Notes: generated from the letters alone by a model not told the origin. Shown: positions 45,726 to 55,899, numbered from the stretch's first letter. The stretch: 64,000 bases of DNA from Bradyrhizobium sp. CCH5-F6 (GCF_001556045.1 NZ_LSIC01000200.1:73003-137002); one strand, 5' to 3'. Program-made: numbers and translations.

Positions 45726-47234
45726 ATGCGGTTTACCTCCCTGGTCATCGAGCTCATTCGCGCCCGGCCGCGGCTGATCGTCTGGATCGCCGTGCTGCTC
45801 CAGGCCGCGATGTGGCTGTTCGTGGCGCTGGTGTTCTACCGCAGCCCGCCCGGCAACCTCGCGACGCTGCTGGCCTTCGGCAGGGAATACCAGGTCGGCA
45901 CCGATCTCGGCCCGCCGCTGCCGGTCTGGCTCGCCGACATCGCCTATCGTGCCGCCGGCGGCCACATGCTGGGCGTCTATGTCCTCGCCCAGCTCTGCGA
46001 GATCGCGACCTTCATCGCACTCTACCATCTCTCCCGCGCCGTGATCGGCTCGCAGCAGGCGGTGCTCGCCGTGCTGCTGACCATGACGGTGCTGGCCTTC
46101 TCCTCGCCTGCGCTCGATTTCGGACCGCTTGTGCTGGCGCGGCCGCTCTGGGCGCTGTTGCTGCTGCATTCCTGGCAGATCATCGGCCAGCGCCGCGGCA
46201 ATGCCTGGTTCGCCTGGTCGATCGAAGCAGGCCTCTTGCTGCTGACGACGCCCGCGGCGATCTTTCTGCTCGGGCTGATCGTCGTCTTCGCGGTCTCGAC
46301 TGCCCGTGGCCGCAGGACGCTGCGCGGGCTCGATCCGCTGTTTGCACTGATCGTCGTCGCCGTGCTGGCGCTGCCCTACGCGGTCTGGCTGATGCGGGCC
46401 GAGACGCTGGTTCTCCCGACCCTGCCGCAGGTCGCCGAGTTGAACACTCGCGCTATTCACGCGGCGTGGCTGCTCGGCGGGCTCGTGCTCGGGGCGGCGG
46501 CGATCCCGGCCCTGACCTTTCTCAACAGCGGACTGTTCGCCGGCAAGGGCGAGGAGCCGCCGATCATCTACCGCCCGCCGGTCGAGCCGCTCGCGCGCAA
46601 CTTCGTCTATTTCTTCGCGCTGGCCGCGCCGCTCGGCGCGGTGCTGGTCTCCGGCCTGCTGGGGCTCGACTCCGTCGTCGGCGGCGCCGGCGTCGTGCTG
46701 GTCATGTCGGGGCTCGCCGTGGTCGTCGCGGCCGGCGATCTCATCGCGATGCGCCGCGCGCGGATGCTGCGCATGGTATGGGCCGCCGCCGTTGTCGCAC
46801 CCGCCGCCGGCGTGGTGCTCGCCGTCCTGTTCCTGCCCTGGACCGGCGCCAACGAGATTGCGACCTCGATGCCGGCGCGCGCGATCTCGGACTTCTTCGA
46901 CGAGAGCTTTGCCCGTCGCACCAACCATCGCCTGCGCGCCGTCGCCGGCGAGACCCAGCTCGCCAGCCTGATCGCGCTGCATTCGGGGCGGCCGCATCTC
47001 TTCATCGACGCCAACCCCGCGCGCACGCCGTGGATGAATCAGACCAAGTTCAACGAAACAGGTGGCGTCGTCGTGTGGCGCGCATCCGACACCGCAGGCA
47101 CGCCGCCACCGGAGATCCTCAGACGCTTCCCGGGTATCGTGCCGGAAGTCCCGCGCGCCTTCGAATGGCTGGTGACGGGCCGCCAGCAGCTGCTCCGCAT
47201 CGGCTGGGCCATCGTGCGGCCGAAGGGGACTTAG
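45726..47234 (+). CDS. GT39-like integral membrane glycosyltransferase
   Basis: A 502-residue protein with about ten hydrophobic helices and a soluble C-terminal region of about 130 residues. GREYQVGTDLGPPLPVWLAD near the N-terminus fits the first periplasmic loop of ArnT/PMT-type (GT39) transferases, where acidic residues bind the lipid sugar donor. Donor and acceptor are not predictable. The ATG at 45726 begins just before the first helix; the open frame overlaps rnhB upstream and is not used. Confidence 0.72.
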   Translation: MRFTSLVIELIRARPRLIVWIAVLLQAAMWLFVALVFYRSPPGNLATLLAFGREYQVGTDLGPPLPVWLADIAYRAAGGHMLGVYVLAQLCEIATFIALYHLSRAVIGSQQAVLAVLLTMTVLAFSSPALDFGPLVLARPLWALLLLHSWQIIGQRRGNAWFAWSIEAGLLLLTTPAAIFLLGLIVVFAVSTARGRRTLRGLDPLFALIVVAVLALPYAVWLMRAETLVLPTLPQVAELNTRAIHAAWLLGGLVLGAAAIPALTFLNSGLFAGKGEEPPIIYRPPVEPLARNFVYFFALAAPLGAVLVSGLLGLDSVVGGAGVVLVMSGLAVVVAAGDLIAMRRARMLRMVWAAAVVAPAAGVVLAVLFLPWTGANEIATSMPARAISDFFDESFARRTNHRLRAVAGETQLASLIALHSGRPHLFIDANPARTPWMNQTKFNETGGVVVWRASDTAGTPPPEILRRFPGIVPEVPRAFEWLVTGRQQLLRIGWAIVRPKGT

Positions 47235-47246
47235 GCCACGCACGTT

Positions 47247-47349
47247 GTCATTCCGGGGCTCGCGAAGCGAGAGCCCGGAATCCATCGAGCGGCAGAGTTG
47301 GTGGATGAATGGATTCCGGGCTCGCGGCTTTGCCGCGCCCCGGAATGAC
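47247..47349. repeat. Family A palindromic repeat, copy 4
   Basis: GTCATTCCGG and CCGGAATGAC ends with inner GAGCCCGGAATCCAT and ATGGATTCCGGGCTC arms. It lies between convergent genes. Confidence 0.85.
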
Positions 47350-47362
47350 GCCGCGCATGTGG

Positions 47363-48178
47363 TTACGTCGCGCCTTGCGCCAACACCTTCGCGATCGACC
47401 GCAGATCCTGCCAGGCCAATCGCTTGTAGGATGGTGAGCGGAGCAGATAGGCCGGGTGAAACGTCGGCAGCGCGCGGATGGTGCGTCCACCCGTCTCGTA
47501 GTCGAACCAGCGTCCGCGGGTGCGCATGATGCCGTCGCGTGTTCCGAGCAAAGTCTGCGTCGAGGGATTGCCGAGCGTCACCAGCACGTCCGGATTCACG
47601 AGCTCGATATGGCGCTGGATGAAGGGCAGGCAGATTTGGGTCTCCTGCGGCGTGGGCGTGCGGTTGCCGGGTGGCCGCCAGGGGATGACGTTGGCGATGT
47701 AGGCGCTGGTCCGGTTGAGGCCGATCGCGCCGATCATGAGGTCGAGCAGCTTGCCGCTGCGTCCGACGAAGGGAAGTCCCTCGATATCCTCGTCGCGGCC
47801 CGGCGCCTCCCCGACGAACATGATCCTCGCCTGCGGATTGCCGTCGGCGAACACGAGCCGCGTTGCGGTGTGCTTCAGCGCGCAGCCCTCGAAATTCTGC
47901 ATGAGCTCGCGCAGTACTTCCAGCGTCGGCGCGGTGCGCGCGGCCTCGCGCGCCGAGGCGATGGCGACGTCCGGTGCAGGCGCGGCTTCGCCCCGCATGA
48001 TCGCGGGCGCTGCAACCGGCCGCGGTGCCTCGACTGGCGGCGCCGCGCGCGGGGCCGCCAGCGGCGCATCGATTTCCGCCAGGCGGTCTATCGGTTCCTC
48101 CGCGAGCGCGCAGTCGACACCGGCCTCCAGATAGAAGGCGAGCAGCTCTCGGACGGTGGGTGCGGGCTCGGGGATCAT
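47363..48178 (-). CDS. Uracil-DNA glycosylase family protein with an altered Fe-S site
   Basis: A 271-residue member of the family 4 type UDG group. Motif A is GEAPGRDED and motif B is HPAYLLRSP. About 95 N-terminal residues are Pro/Ala-rich and probably disordered. Canonical family 4 enzymes bind a 4Fe-4S cluster through CxxC, a Cys before RPPGNR, and a Cys after the PTPQE helix. Here Cys99 and Cys183 remain, but the second position is Lys102 and the third is Trp167 (PWRPPGNR), so no cluster is expected. Confidence 0.88.
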   Translation of the reverse strand: MIPEPAPTVRELLAFYLEAGVDCALAEEPIDRLAEIDAPLAAPRAAPPVEAPRPVAAPAIMRGEAAPAPDVAIASAREAARTAPTLEVLRELMQNFEGCALKHTATRLVFADGNPQARIMFVGEAPGRDEDIEGLPFVGRSGKLLDLMIGAIGLNRTSAYIANVIPWRPPGNRTPTPQETQICLPFIQRHIELVNPDVLVTLGNPSTQTLLGTRDGIMRTRGRWFDYETGGRTIRALPTFHPAYLLRSPSYKRLAWQDLRSIAKVLAQGAT

Positions 48179-48314
48179 TTGGAAAGTCAGACTATTAGTT
48201 CACTTTAGGCCGCCTTGCACCCGGGCGAAACGCATTTCCGAGGTTGTCCTACCCGGAAAAATCGGAAACAAGGGGGCGCAAACGATGAAGGACCGTCTCG
48301 AGGGCTGAGATCAG

Positions 48315-49976
48315 ATGAGCACCGAAGAACTTCCCCCGCGCGAATCCATGGAATTCGACGTCGTCATCGTCGGCGCCGGCCCCTCGGGTCTCGCCGCGGC
48401 GATCCGGCTGAAGCAGCTCAACGCCGATCTCAACGTGGTCGTGGTGGAGAAGGGCTCCGAGGTCGGCGCGCACATTCTCTCCGGCGCCGTGATCGATCCA
48501 GCCGGGCTCGACAAGCTCATTCCGGACTGGCGCGAGGATTCCGATTGTCCGCTGAAGACGCAGGTGAAGGACGACCGCTTCTTCTGGATGACCGGCGCCG
48601 GGGCGATCAAGCTGCCGAACTTCATCATGCCGCCGCTGATGCACAACCACCATTGCTACATCGGCTCGCTCGGCAATGTCTGCCGCTGGCTGGCGCGCAA
48701 GGCCGAGGCGCTCGGGGTCGAGATCTATCCGGGCTTCGCCGCCGCGGAGGTGCTCTATGACGAGGACGGCAGGGTCAAGGGCATCGCCACCGGCGACATG
48801 GGCGTCGGCCGCGACGGCAAGCCGAAGGACTCCTTCACCCGCGGCATGGAATTGCTCGGCAAGTACACGCTGTTCGCCGAAGGCGCCCGCGGCAGCCTGA
48901 CCAAGCAGCTCATCAACAAATTCGCGCTGGATGCCAAGAGCGAGCCGCCGAAATTCGGCATCGGTCTCAAGGAAGTCTGGCAGATCGATCCCGCCAAGCA
49001 CCAGAAGGGCTTGATCCAGCATTCCTTCGGCTGGCCGCTCGATATGAAGACCGGCGGCGGCTCGTTCCTCTATCACTACGACGATAATCTCGTCGCTGTC
49101 GGCTTCGTCGTGCATCTCAACTACGACGATCCCTACCTCTCGCCGTTCGACGAATTTCAGCGCTTCAAGACCCATCCCTCGATCCGCGGCACTTTCGAGG
49201 GCGCCAAGCGGCTCGCTTACGGCGCGCGCGCCATCACCGAGGGTGGTTATCAGTCGGTGCCGAGGCTCAGCTTCCCCGGCGGCGCGCTGATCGGCTGTGC
49301 TGCCGGCTTCGTCAACGTGCCGCGCATCAAGGGCGTGCATAATGCGATGGGCACCGGCATGCTCGCAGCCGAGCATGTCGCGGCCGCGCTTGCCGCCGAT
49401 CGCAGCAATGACGAACTCGTCGAATACGAGGACGCTTGGCGGTCCTCGTCGGTCGGCAAGGATCTGTTCCTGGTCCGCAACGTCAAGCCGTTGTGGTCGA
49501 AGTTCGGGACGGTGCTCGGCGTCGCGCTGGGCGGTTTCGACATGTGGTGCAACACGCTGTTCGGCGCCTCGCTGTTCGGCACCCAGTCGCACGCCAAGCC
49601 TGATCGCGCCACGCTCGATCCAGCCAAGCAGCACGCGCCCAAGAACTACCCGAAGCCGGACGGCAAGATCTCGTTCGACAAGCTCTCGTCGGTGTTCCTG
49701 TCCAACACCAATCATGAGGAGGATCAGCCGATCCATCTGAAGGTGACCGACATGAACCTCCAGAAGACCTCGGAGCACGACGTGTACGCCGGTCCCTCGA
49801 ACCGCTATTGCCCGGCCGGCGTCTATGAGTGGATCGAGGAGGGGGCTGGCCCGCGCTTCCAGATCAACGCCCAGAATTGCGTCCACTGCAAAACCTGCGA
49901 CGTGAAGGACCCCAACGGCAACATCACCTGGGTTCCCCCGGAGGGCGGCGGCGGCCCGAATTACGAGGCGATGTGA
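48315..49976 (+). CDS. Electron transfer flavoprotein-ubiquinone oxidoreductase
   Basis: A 553-residue inner-membrane flavoprotein that passes electrons from ETF to ubiquinone. The FAD motif is VVIVGAGPSGLAAAIRL. The C-terminal Fe4S4 site has CPAGVYEW and NCVHCKTCDVKDP. Length matches bacterial and mitochondrial ETF-QO and exceeds the FixC proteins of nitrogen fixation. It is divergent from the UDG gene with a 136-bp gap. Confidence 0.95.
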   Translation: MSTEELPPRESMEFDVVIVGAGPSGLAAAIRLKQLNADLNVVVVEKGSEVGAHILSGAVIDPAGLDKLIPDWREDSDCPLKTQVKDDRFFWMTGAGAIKLPNFIMPPLMHNHHCYIGSLGNVCRWLARKAEALGVEIYPGFAAAEVLYDEDGRVKGIATGDMGVGRDGKPKDSFTRGMELLGKYTLFAEGARGSLTKQLINKFALDAKSEPPKFGIGLKEVWQIDPAKHQKGLIQHSFGWPLDMKTGGGSFLYHYDDNLVAVGFVVHLNYDDPYLSPFDEFQRFKTHPSIRGTFEGAKRLAYGARAITEGGYQSVPRLSFPGGALIGCAAGFVNVPRIKGVHNAMGTGMLAAEHVAAALAADRSNDELVEYEDAWRSSSVGKDLFLVRNVKPLWSKFGTVLGVALGGFDMWCNTLFGASLFGTQSHAKPDRATLDPAKQHAPKNYPKPDGKISFDKLSSVFLSNTNHEEDQPIHLKVTDMNLQKTSEHDVYAGPSNRYCPAGVYEWIEEGAGPRFQINAQNCVHCKTCDVKDPNGNITWVPPEGGGGPNYEAM

Positions 49977-50264
49977 GGCCGGGTCACGCCGGCGATTTGG
50001 CGCACGTTCGCGTGAGGATCCGGCTGCGGCCAGCCGCCGCGGCCACGATAAGGCCATAGTAGCGGCGTCTTGGGGCTGTTGCGGGCTTCACTTGGCCGAT
50101 TTGGGGCAGTGCGGCGGGATCGCCCGGTCCGAATCCTTGCGGCGAAGCGCCAAAAGCGGCATTGTCGGCCCGACGGTTCCGGGTCCCGATGCCACCGGCC
50201 GCGTTCGCATGCGATACGGCCTTCCGCTGCAAACCCAGGCACTACCAACTCAAGGCGAGCCCTG
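49977..50264. other. Intergenic region without a recognised element
   Basis: About 290 bp, GC-rich, with AAGGCGAG near its right end that could serve as the ribosome site of the TPR gene. No promoter, repeat or RNA could be identified. Confidence 0.5.
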
Positions 50265-52061
50265 ATGTTTTCAAATCGTTTCAACCGCTGGACAGTTGCC
50301 GCCATCGCCCTCATGAGCACAGCGATCGCGACGGTCCCCGGCAAGGTCCTGGCGCAGACGCCGGATCATCCGGCCGACACGGCGGCACAGTTTCCGACCC
50401 GAAACGATCTGAAGTCGCTCACCGGTGCCGGCAGCTATCTCGCCGCCCGCCACGCCAGTGTCGAGCGTGACGCGGCGTCCGCCGCCGCATTCTACCGTTC
50501 GGCGCTCCGCACAGATCCCAAGAACAACGAGCTGCTCGACCGTGCCTTCATCTCGTCGGTCGCCGACGGCGACATCGAAGAGGCTGTCAAGCTCGCCGAA
50601 CGCATCCTCACGATCGACAAGACCAACCGCGTCGCGCGTCTCGTCGTCGGCGTGCACGATCTCAAGCTGAAGAAGTACGCGGCCGCCCAGACCAACATCA
50701 ACCAGTCGATCCGCGGCCCGATCACCGATCTCGTCGCCACGCTGCTGTCGGGCTGGGCCGCCTATGGTGCAGGCGATTCCAAGGGCGGCGTCGCCACCAT
50801 CGACAAGCTGGCAGGTCCGGAATGGTATCCGCTGTTCAAGGACCTTCACACCGGCATGATCCTTGAGCTCGCCGGCAAGGAGAAGGACGCCGGCACCCGC
50901 TTCGAGCGCGCCTACAAGCTCGACGATTCCATGCTGCGCGTCACCGAGGCCTACGCGCGCTGGCTGTCGCGCAACAAGGATTCCGCCGCCGCAATCACAG
51001 TCTACCAGGCCTTCGACAAGAAGCTCGCGCGCCATCCGCTGATCCAGGAAGGCCTGCGTGAGACCAAGGCCGGCAAGAAGATGCCGCCACTGGTCGATTC
51101 CGCGCAGGCCGGCGCCGCTGAGGCGCTCTACGGCATCGGTGCCACGCTGACCCGCCGCGGCGGTGAGGATCTGGCGCTGGTCTACCTCCAGCTTGCACTC
51201 TATTTGCAGCCGAGCCATCCGCTGGCACTGCTTTCGCTCGCCGACCTCTATGAATCGGTGAAGCGGCCGAAGATGGCGATCAAGGTCTACGAGCGCGTGC
51301 CGGCCACCTCGCCGCTCAAGCGCAATGCACAGATCCAGCTCGCCATCGACCTCGATTCCGCCGACCGCACCGACGAGGCGATCAAGATCCTCAAGGGCGT
51401 CACGGCGGAAGATCCCAAGGATCTCGAAGCCATCATGGCGCTCGGCAACATCGAGCGCGGCCGCAAGAGGTTCGGCGACTGCGGCGCGACCTATTCGCAA
51501 GGCATCGAGGTGCTGCCGGCCGGCAACGACAAGGCCAACAGCGTCTGGTACTATTATCGCGGCATCTGCGAGGAGCGCTCGAAGCAGTGGTCCAAGGCCG
51601 AGGCCGACATGAAGAAGGCGCTGGAGCTCCAGCCTGACCAGCCTCACGTCCTCAACTATCTCGGCTATTCCTGGATCGACCAGGGCGTGAATCTCGACGA
51701 AGGCATGAAGATGATCAAGCGCGCCGTCGAGCAGCGTCCCGACGACGGCTACATCGTCGATTCCCTCGGCTGGGCCTACTACCGCATCGGCAACTACGAA
51801 GAGGCGGTGAAGCACCTCGAGCGCGCGATCGATCTCAAGCCCGAAGATCCCACCATCAACGACCATCTCGGCGACGCCTATTGGCGCGTCGGCCGCACGC
51901 TGGAAGCGAAATTCCAGTGGTCGCATGCGCGCGATCTCAAGCCCGAGCCGGAAGAATTGCCGAAGATCGAGGCCAAGATCGCCAACGGACTCGTCGACGA
52001 CAATTCGAACTCTTCCGCGGCGCAGGCCGAGAAGAAGAAGGACGACGGCAAGGGCGGCTAG
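50265..52061 (+). CDS. Exported TPR protein
   Basis: A 598-residue protein with a signal peptide (hydrophobic TVAAIALMSTAIATV, cleavage likely after VLAQ) and many tetratricopeptide helices. The best units are in the C-terminal half (ADMKKALELQPDQPHVLNYL, AVKHLERAIDLKPEDPTIND). The tail is Lys/Asp-rich. It probably works as a periplasmic scaffold. It is followed 28 nt later by ispE. Confidence 0.85.
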   Translation: MFSNRFNRWTVAAIALMSTAIATVPGKVLAQTPDHPADTAAQFPTRNDLKSLTGAGSYLAARHASVERDAASAAAFYRSALRTDPKNNELLDRAFISSVADGDIEEAVKLAERILTIDKTNRVARLVVGVHDLKLKKYAAAQTNINQSIRGPITDLVATLLSGWAAYGAGDSKGGVATIDKLAGPEWYPLFKDLHTGMILELAGKEKDAGTRFERAYKLDDSMLRVTEAYARWLSRNKDSAAAITVYQAFDKKLARHPLIQEGLRETKAGKKMPPLVDSAQAGAAEALYGIGATLTRRGGEDLALVYLQLALYLQPSHPLALLSLADLYESVKRPKMAIKVYERVPATSPLKRNAQIQLAIDLDSADRTDEAIKILKGVTAEDPKDLEAIMALGNIERGRKRFGDCGATYSQGIEVLPAGNDKANSVWYYYRGICEERSKQWSKAEADMKKALELQPDQPHVLNYLGYSWIDQGVNLDEGMKMIKRAVEQRPDDGYIVDSLGWAYYRIGNYEEAVKHLERAIDLKPEDPTINDHLGDAYWRVGRTLEAKFQWSHARDLKPEPEELPKIEAKIANGLVDDNSNSSAAQAEKKKDDGKGG

Positions 52062-52089
52062 ACCGGGTGAAGTTGGGGGCGTGTCGCCG

Positions 52090-52974
52090 ATGCCGGCGTT
52101 GATTGAAGAGGGACGGGCGAAGGTCAATTTGAGCCTTCGCGTCGTCGGTCGTCGTGCCGACGGCTATCATGATCTCGAAAGCGTGGTTGCGTTCGCCGAC
52201 TGTGCCGACCGGCTCACGCTGGAGCCGGGCGCACAGCTGAAGCTCACCACCACCGGACCACTGGCCGCGGCTTGCGGCGATACCGCCGACAATCTGGTGC
52301 TGAAAGCCGCCAGGCTTCTGGCCGAGGCGGTGCCGAACCTGAAGCTCGGTGCCTTCACGCTCGACAAGGTGCTGCCGGTTGCCGCCGGCATCGGCGGCGG
52401 CTCGGCCGATGCCGCGGCGGCGCTGCGGCTCCTGGCGCGTCTCAACGATCTGTCGCTCGATGATCCGCGCTTGCAGAAGGTCGCGCTCGCGACCGGCGCG
52501 GACGTCCCGGTGTGCCTCGTCTCGCGCGCCTGCGACATGACCGGCGTCGGCGAGCAGCTGTTGCCGCTCGCGCTGCCGAGCATGCCCTGCGTCATGGTCA
52601 ATCCGCGCGTGCCGGTCGCCACAAAGGACGTGTTCCAGGCGCTGGGCCTGCGCAACGGCGAGCTTCTGGTCGGCGTCACCGACGTCATCCGCGCACCGGC
52701 CTGGCCGGAGAAGGGCGCCTCGATCGCCGATTGGGTCGAGGTTCTCGAAACGGTGGCCAACGACCTCGAAGCGCCTGCGATGCGCATCGAGCCTGTCATC
52801 GGCGAGGTCCTGGAAGCCTTGCGGGAATCCGCCGGCGTCAAGCTCGCGCGCATGTCGGGTTCGGGTGCCACGTGCTTTGCGATCTATGGCGCGCCTGCTG
52901 AAGCGCATGCCGCCGCCGAAAAGATCCGGCGCGGTCACCCCGGCTGGTGGGTGCATGCTGGGATGCTGAGCTAG
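52090..52974 (+). CDS. ispE: 4-diphosphocytidyl-2-C-methyl-D-erythritol kinase
   Basis: A 294-residue GHMP kinase of the MEP isoprenoid pathway. The phosphate loop is PVAAGIGGGSADAAAAL and the start EEGRAKVNLSLRVVGRRADG is conserved. GSGATCFAIYG is the third GHMP motif. The ATG at 52090 is used; an in-frame GTG lies three codons upstream. It sits next to a TPR gene, and a polyprenyl diphosphate synthase of the same end pathway lies 4 kb away. Confidence 0.95.
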   Translation: MPALIEEGRAKVNLSLRVVGRRADGYHDLESVVAFADCADRLTLEPGAQLKLTTTGPLAAACGDTADNLVLKAARLLAEAVPNLKLGAFTLDKVLPVAAGIGGGSADAAAALRLLARLNDLSLDDPRLQKVALATGADVPVCLVSRACDMTGVGEQLLPLALPSMPCVMVNPRVPVATKDVFQALGLRNGELLVGVTDVIRAPAWPEKGASIADWVEVLETVANDLEAPAMRIEPVIGEVLEALRESAGVKLARMSGSGATCFAIYGAPAEAHAAAEKIRRGHPGWWVHAGMLS

Positions 52975-52996
52975 ATCCTTCTCCGACGACCCTGAG

Positions 52997-53067
52997 TAGC
53001 CCGGATGAGCGAAGCGACATCCGGGATTCCCTCGGCGTCCCGCATGTCGCTGCGCTCATGCGGGCTA
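52997..53067. repeat. Family E palindromic repeat
   Basis: TAGCCCGGATGAGCGAAGCG and GACATCCGGG at the left are mirrored by CCCGCATGTC and CGCTCATGCGGGCTA at the right. It lies between convergent ispE and the hydrolase gene. One copy only. Confidence 0.75.
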
Positions 53068-53077
53068 TGGATCGGGA

Positions 53078-53956
53078 CTATCCCGCACCATCCTCGTCGA
53101 GCCCGAGAAACTGCCGGATCCTGCCCAATACCTCCTGCGGCTTGTCGTGCTGCAGCCAGTGTCCCGCGCCCGCGATGGTCTCGATGCGCGCCTGCGAGAA
53201 GTACCGCTCCAGACCTGCTGCCCTGGCGCCGCCCAGAAAACTTTCGCCCGCATTGAGCAGCAGCGTCGGGCAAGCGATGCGTGACCAGAGCTCGACGTGA
53301 TCGTCCGGCCAGAGCCGGTGCGGCGCAGAGGCACGCTGGTAGGGATCGAACTTCCAGCTGTAGGTGCCGTCCTCGTTCTGCCGCGCGCCGTGGGTGGCGA
53401 GATGCATCGCGAGGTCGCGGGACAGCCGCTTGTTGTGAAGCACCATCTGCGCGGCGGCGTCCTCGAGGGTTGCATAGCGGCGCGGCGTGCGGTCGTGCAG
53501 CTTGTCGAGCTGGCCGACCCATTTGCCGATGCGCTCATGCGCCGGCGGCTTTGGCGTATCCGGCAACATGGTCACGCCGTCGAGAACGACAAGCTTCGCG
53601 ACCTGCTCGGGGAACGAGCCCGAAAAGATCAGGCTGACCATGCCGCCCATCGAATGGCCGATGAGAGTGACTCGAGGCGCCGCGATGGTGCGGACGAGCC
53701 GCGTGAGATCGTAGACATATTCCGTCAGCGCGTAGCTTCCGCCCCGGGTCCAGTCGGAATCGCCATGACCGCGCAGGTCGGGTGCGAGCACGTGAAAATG
53801 CGGTTGTAGCGAGCGGGCGATGTGATCCCAGCTCCGGCAATGATCGCGGCCGCCATGGACCAGGAGGAGAGGTGGCGCGCCGTCATTGCCCCAGTCGGCG
53901 TAATGCAGCCGCAGGCCGTGCGATTCGTAGAAGCGGCTTTGCGGGGCGCTAGCCAT
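53078..53956 (-). CDS. Alpha/beta hydrolase
   Basis: A 292-residue hydrolase. The nucleophile elbow is GHSMGG, the oxyanion region LLVHGGRDH, the acid region LNAGESFLGG and the catalytic His lies in GAGHWLQ. Substrate unknown. The ATG at 53956 overlaps the end of the LysE gene by 8 nt, so it is the last gene of the HxlR - FabF-like - LysE unit. Confidence 0.88.
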   Translation of the reverse strand: MASAPQSRFYESHGLRLHYADWGNDGAPPLLLVHGGRDHCRSWDHIARSLQPHFHVLAPDLRGHGDSDWTRGGSYALTEYVYDLTRLVRTIAAPRVTLIGHSMGGMVSLIFSGSFPEQVAKLVVLDGVTMLPDTPKPPAHERIGKWVGQLDKLHDRTPRRYATLEDAAAQMVLHNKRLSRDLAMHLATHGARQNEDGTYSWKFDPYQRASAPHRLWPDDHVELWSRIACPTLLLNAGESFLGGARAAGLERYFSQARIETIAGAGHWLQHDKPQEVLGRIRQFLGLDEDGAG

Positions 53957-54590
53957 TTGCCGGCCGCCGCGCCAGCGCAAGCGAGAGGCCGAGGCCGGCG
54001 ATGAAGACGCCCGAGCTTTGGGTGAGGCGCCGCATCAAATGCGGCCGTCCGATCAGCTGCGAGCGTGTTGCGGAGGCCATCAGCACCACCACCACCACCA
54101 CATCGGCGAGCGTGTTGAGCGCGACCGAGATCGCACCGAGCATGATGAATTGCAGCGTCGGGTTCGCTCCCGAGGGACCGAGGAACTGCGGAATGAAGGC
54201 GAGGAAGAACGCCGCGGTCTTCGGGTTCAGCGCCTCGACCAGCACGCCGTCGCGGAATGCGCGCTTGTCGCCGATCGGCTCGCTCTCAAGCGACAGCGCG
54301 CGGCCGGCGCTGCGAAACGTCTTGATGCCGAGCCACACGAGATAGAGCGCGCCGACGAATTTCACGGCGGCAAACAGCTCCGCGCTGGCAAGGATGATCG
54401 CGGAGATGCCGAGGCCGCCCGCGACCACGTGCACCAGCCCGCCCAGCGCCGTGCCTGCGGTCGATGCGAAACCGCTGCCGCGCCCCTCCGACAGGGTTCG
54501 TGCCGCCACGTAGAAAATGCCGGGGCCCGGAACGGCGGCAATCAGACAGGCTGCGGCCAGGAATAGCCAGAAGTTCGTTTCGAGGATCAT
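53949..54590 (-). CDS. LysE/RhtB family exporter
   Basis: A 213-residue inner-membrane exporter with about six hydrophobic helices. The conserved PGPGIFYVAARTLSEGRGSGF start and the NPKTAAFF segment place it in the LysE/RhtB family, which exports amino acids and related metabolites. The substrate is unknown. It begins 45 nt after the FabF-like gene. Confidence 0.9.
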   Translation of the reverse strand: MILETNFWLFLAAACLIAAVPGPGIFYVAARTLSEGRGSGFASTAGTALGGLVHVVAGGLGISAIILASAELFAAVKFVGALYLVWLGIKTFRSAGRALSLESEPIGDKRAFRDGVLVEALNPKTAAFFLAFIPQFLGPSGANPTLQFIMLGAISVALNTLADVVVVVVLMASATRSQLIGRPHLMRRLTQSSGVFIAGLGLSLALARRPANG

Positions 54591-54635
54591 CCTGTTTTCG
54601 TAGCGGAGCGACCGGCGATTGCAAGTCTTCTTCGC

Positions 54636-55898
54636 TCAGCCCATCCGGCGGAAGATCACGCTGGCGTTCACCCCGCCGAAGCCGAACCCGTTCGAGATGG
54701 CGTTTTGCATCGGCATCGCTCTCGCTGCGCCGGCAACGATGTCGATGCCATCAGCGCCGGGATCCGGATTCTCGAGATTGAGCGTCGGCGGCGCAATCTG
54801 GTCGCGCAAGGCAAGCACGGTGAAGATCGCCTCCAGGCCCCCGGCGGCGCCGAGCAGGTGGCCGGTGGCCGATTTGGTCGCGCTGACGGCAATGCCGCGG
54901 TTACGGCCGAACAGCGCCGCGATCGCGCCGAGCTCGCTCTCGTCGCCGGCCGGCGTCGAGGTCGCATGAGCGTTGAGGTGCTGCACATCCGCGGGCGAGA
55001 GATTTGCCTGCCGAAGCGCGATCTCCATGGCGCGGCGGGCGCCGTCGCCATCGGGCGGACCCGACGTCATGTGATAGGCGTCCGCGGTCGTGCCGTAGCC
55101 GACGATCTCCGCGATCGGCGTCGCGCCGCGCGCCAGTGCATGCTCCAGCGCCTCGATCACCAGCATGCCGGCGCCTTCACCCATCACGAAACCGTCGCGG
55201 TCGCGATCGAACGGCCGCGAGGCGCGCGCGGGCTCGTCGTTGAACCCGCTCGACAGTGCGCGTGCCGCGGCGAAGCCGCCGAGGCTGACGATGTCGATGC
55301 AGGCCTCCGCGCCGCCGCAGATCGCGACATCGGCTTCGCCGGCGCGGATCATGCGTGCGGCATCGCCGATCGCCTGCACGCCGGCGGCGCAGGCCGTGAC
55401 CGGCGTGCCCAGTGCACCCTTGTAGCCGTATTTGATCGAGACCTGGCCGGCGGCGAGATTGGCGAGGAACGACGGGACCGTGAACGGCGAGAGCCGGCGC
55501 GCACCGCGATGCTCGGTGATGCGCACCGCCTCCGCCATCGCCGGAAAGCCGCCGATGCCGGAGGCGATGATCGTCGCAGTGCGCTCCAGCGCGCTCGCGT
55601 CCTGCGGCATCCATCTGGCTTGCGCGACGGCTTCCGCGGTGGCGAGCAGCGCGAACAGGATGAAGCGGTCCATCTTGCGCTGGTCCTTCGGCGCCGCGGC
55701 CTGCGCCGGATCGAAGCCGCCTTCGGCGTCATCGGCCTTGTCGGGCACGAGGCCGGCGATGCGTGCCGGCAGCGCCTCCGACCATTGCGGCAGCGGACGC
55801 AGCCCGCTTTGGCCGGCCAGCAGCCGCCGCCAGGACAATTCGACACCGCAGCCGAGCGGCGACACGGCGCCCATTCCCGTCACGACGATACGACGCAT
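54636..55898 (-). CDS. FabF-like beta-ketoacyl-ACP synthase
   Basis: A 420-residue thiolase-fold enzyme with catalytic Cys in VTACAAGVQAIGDA, His in NAHATSTPAGDE and Lys-x4-His in SATKSATGHLLG. All catalytic residues are kept. It is outside any fab cluster: no acpP, fabG or fabD gene is nearby. Its partners in this operon are a regulator, an exporter and a hydrolase, so a special acyl product rather than housekeeping lipid synthesis is possible. It starts one nt after the HxlR stop. Confidence 0.9.
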   Translation of the reverse strand: MRRIVVTGMGAVSPLGCGVELSWRRLLAGQSGLRPLPQWSEALPARIAGLVPDKADDAEGGFDPAQAAAPKDQRKMDRFILFALLATAEAVAQARWMPQDASALERTATIIASGIGGFPAMAEAVRITEHRGARRLSPFTVPSFLANLAAGQVSIKYGYKGALGTPVTACAAGVQAIGDAARMIRAGEADVAICGGAEACIDIVSLGGFAAARALSSGFNDEPARASRPFDRDRDGFVMGEGAGMLVIEALEHALARGATPIAEIVGYGTTADAYHMTSGPPDGDGARRAMEIALRQANLSPADVQHLNAHATSTPAGDESELGAIAALFGRNRGIAVSATKSATGHLLGAAGGLEAIFTVLALRDQIAPPTLNLENPDPGADGIDIVAGAARAMPMQNAISNGFGFGGVNASVIFRRMG

Positions 55899-55899
55899 G

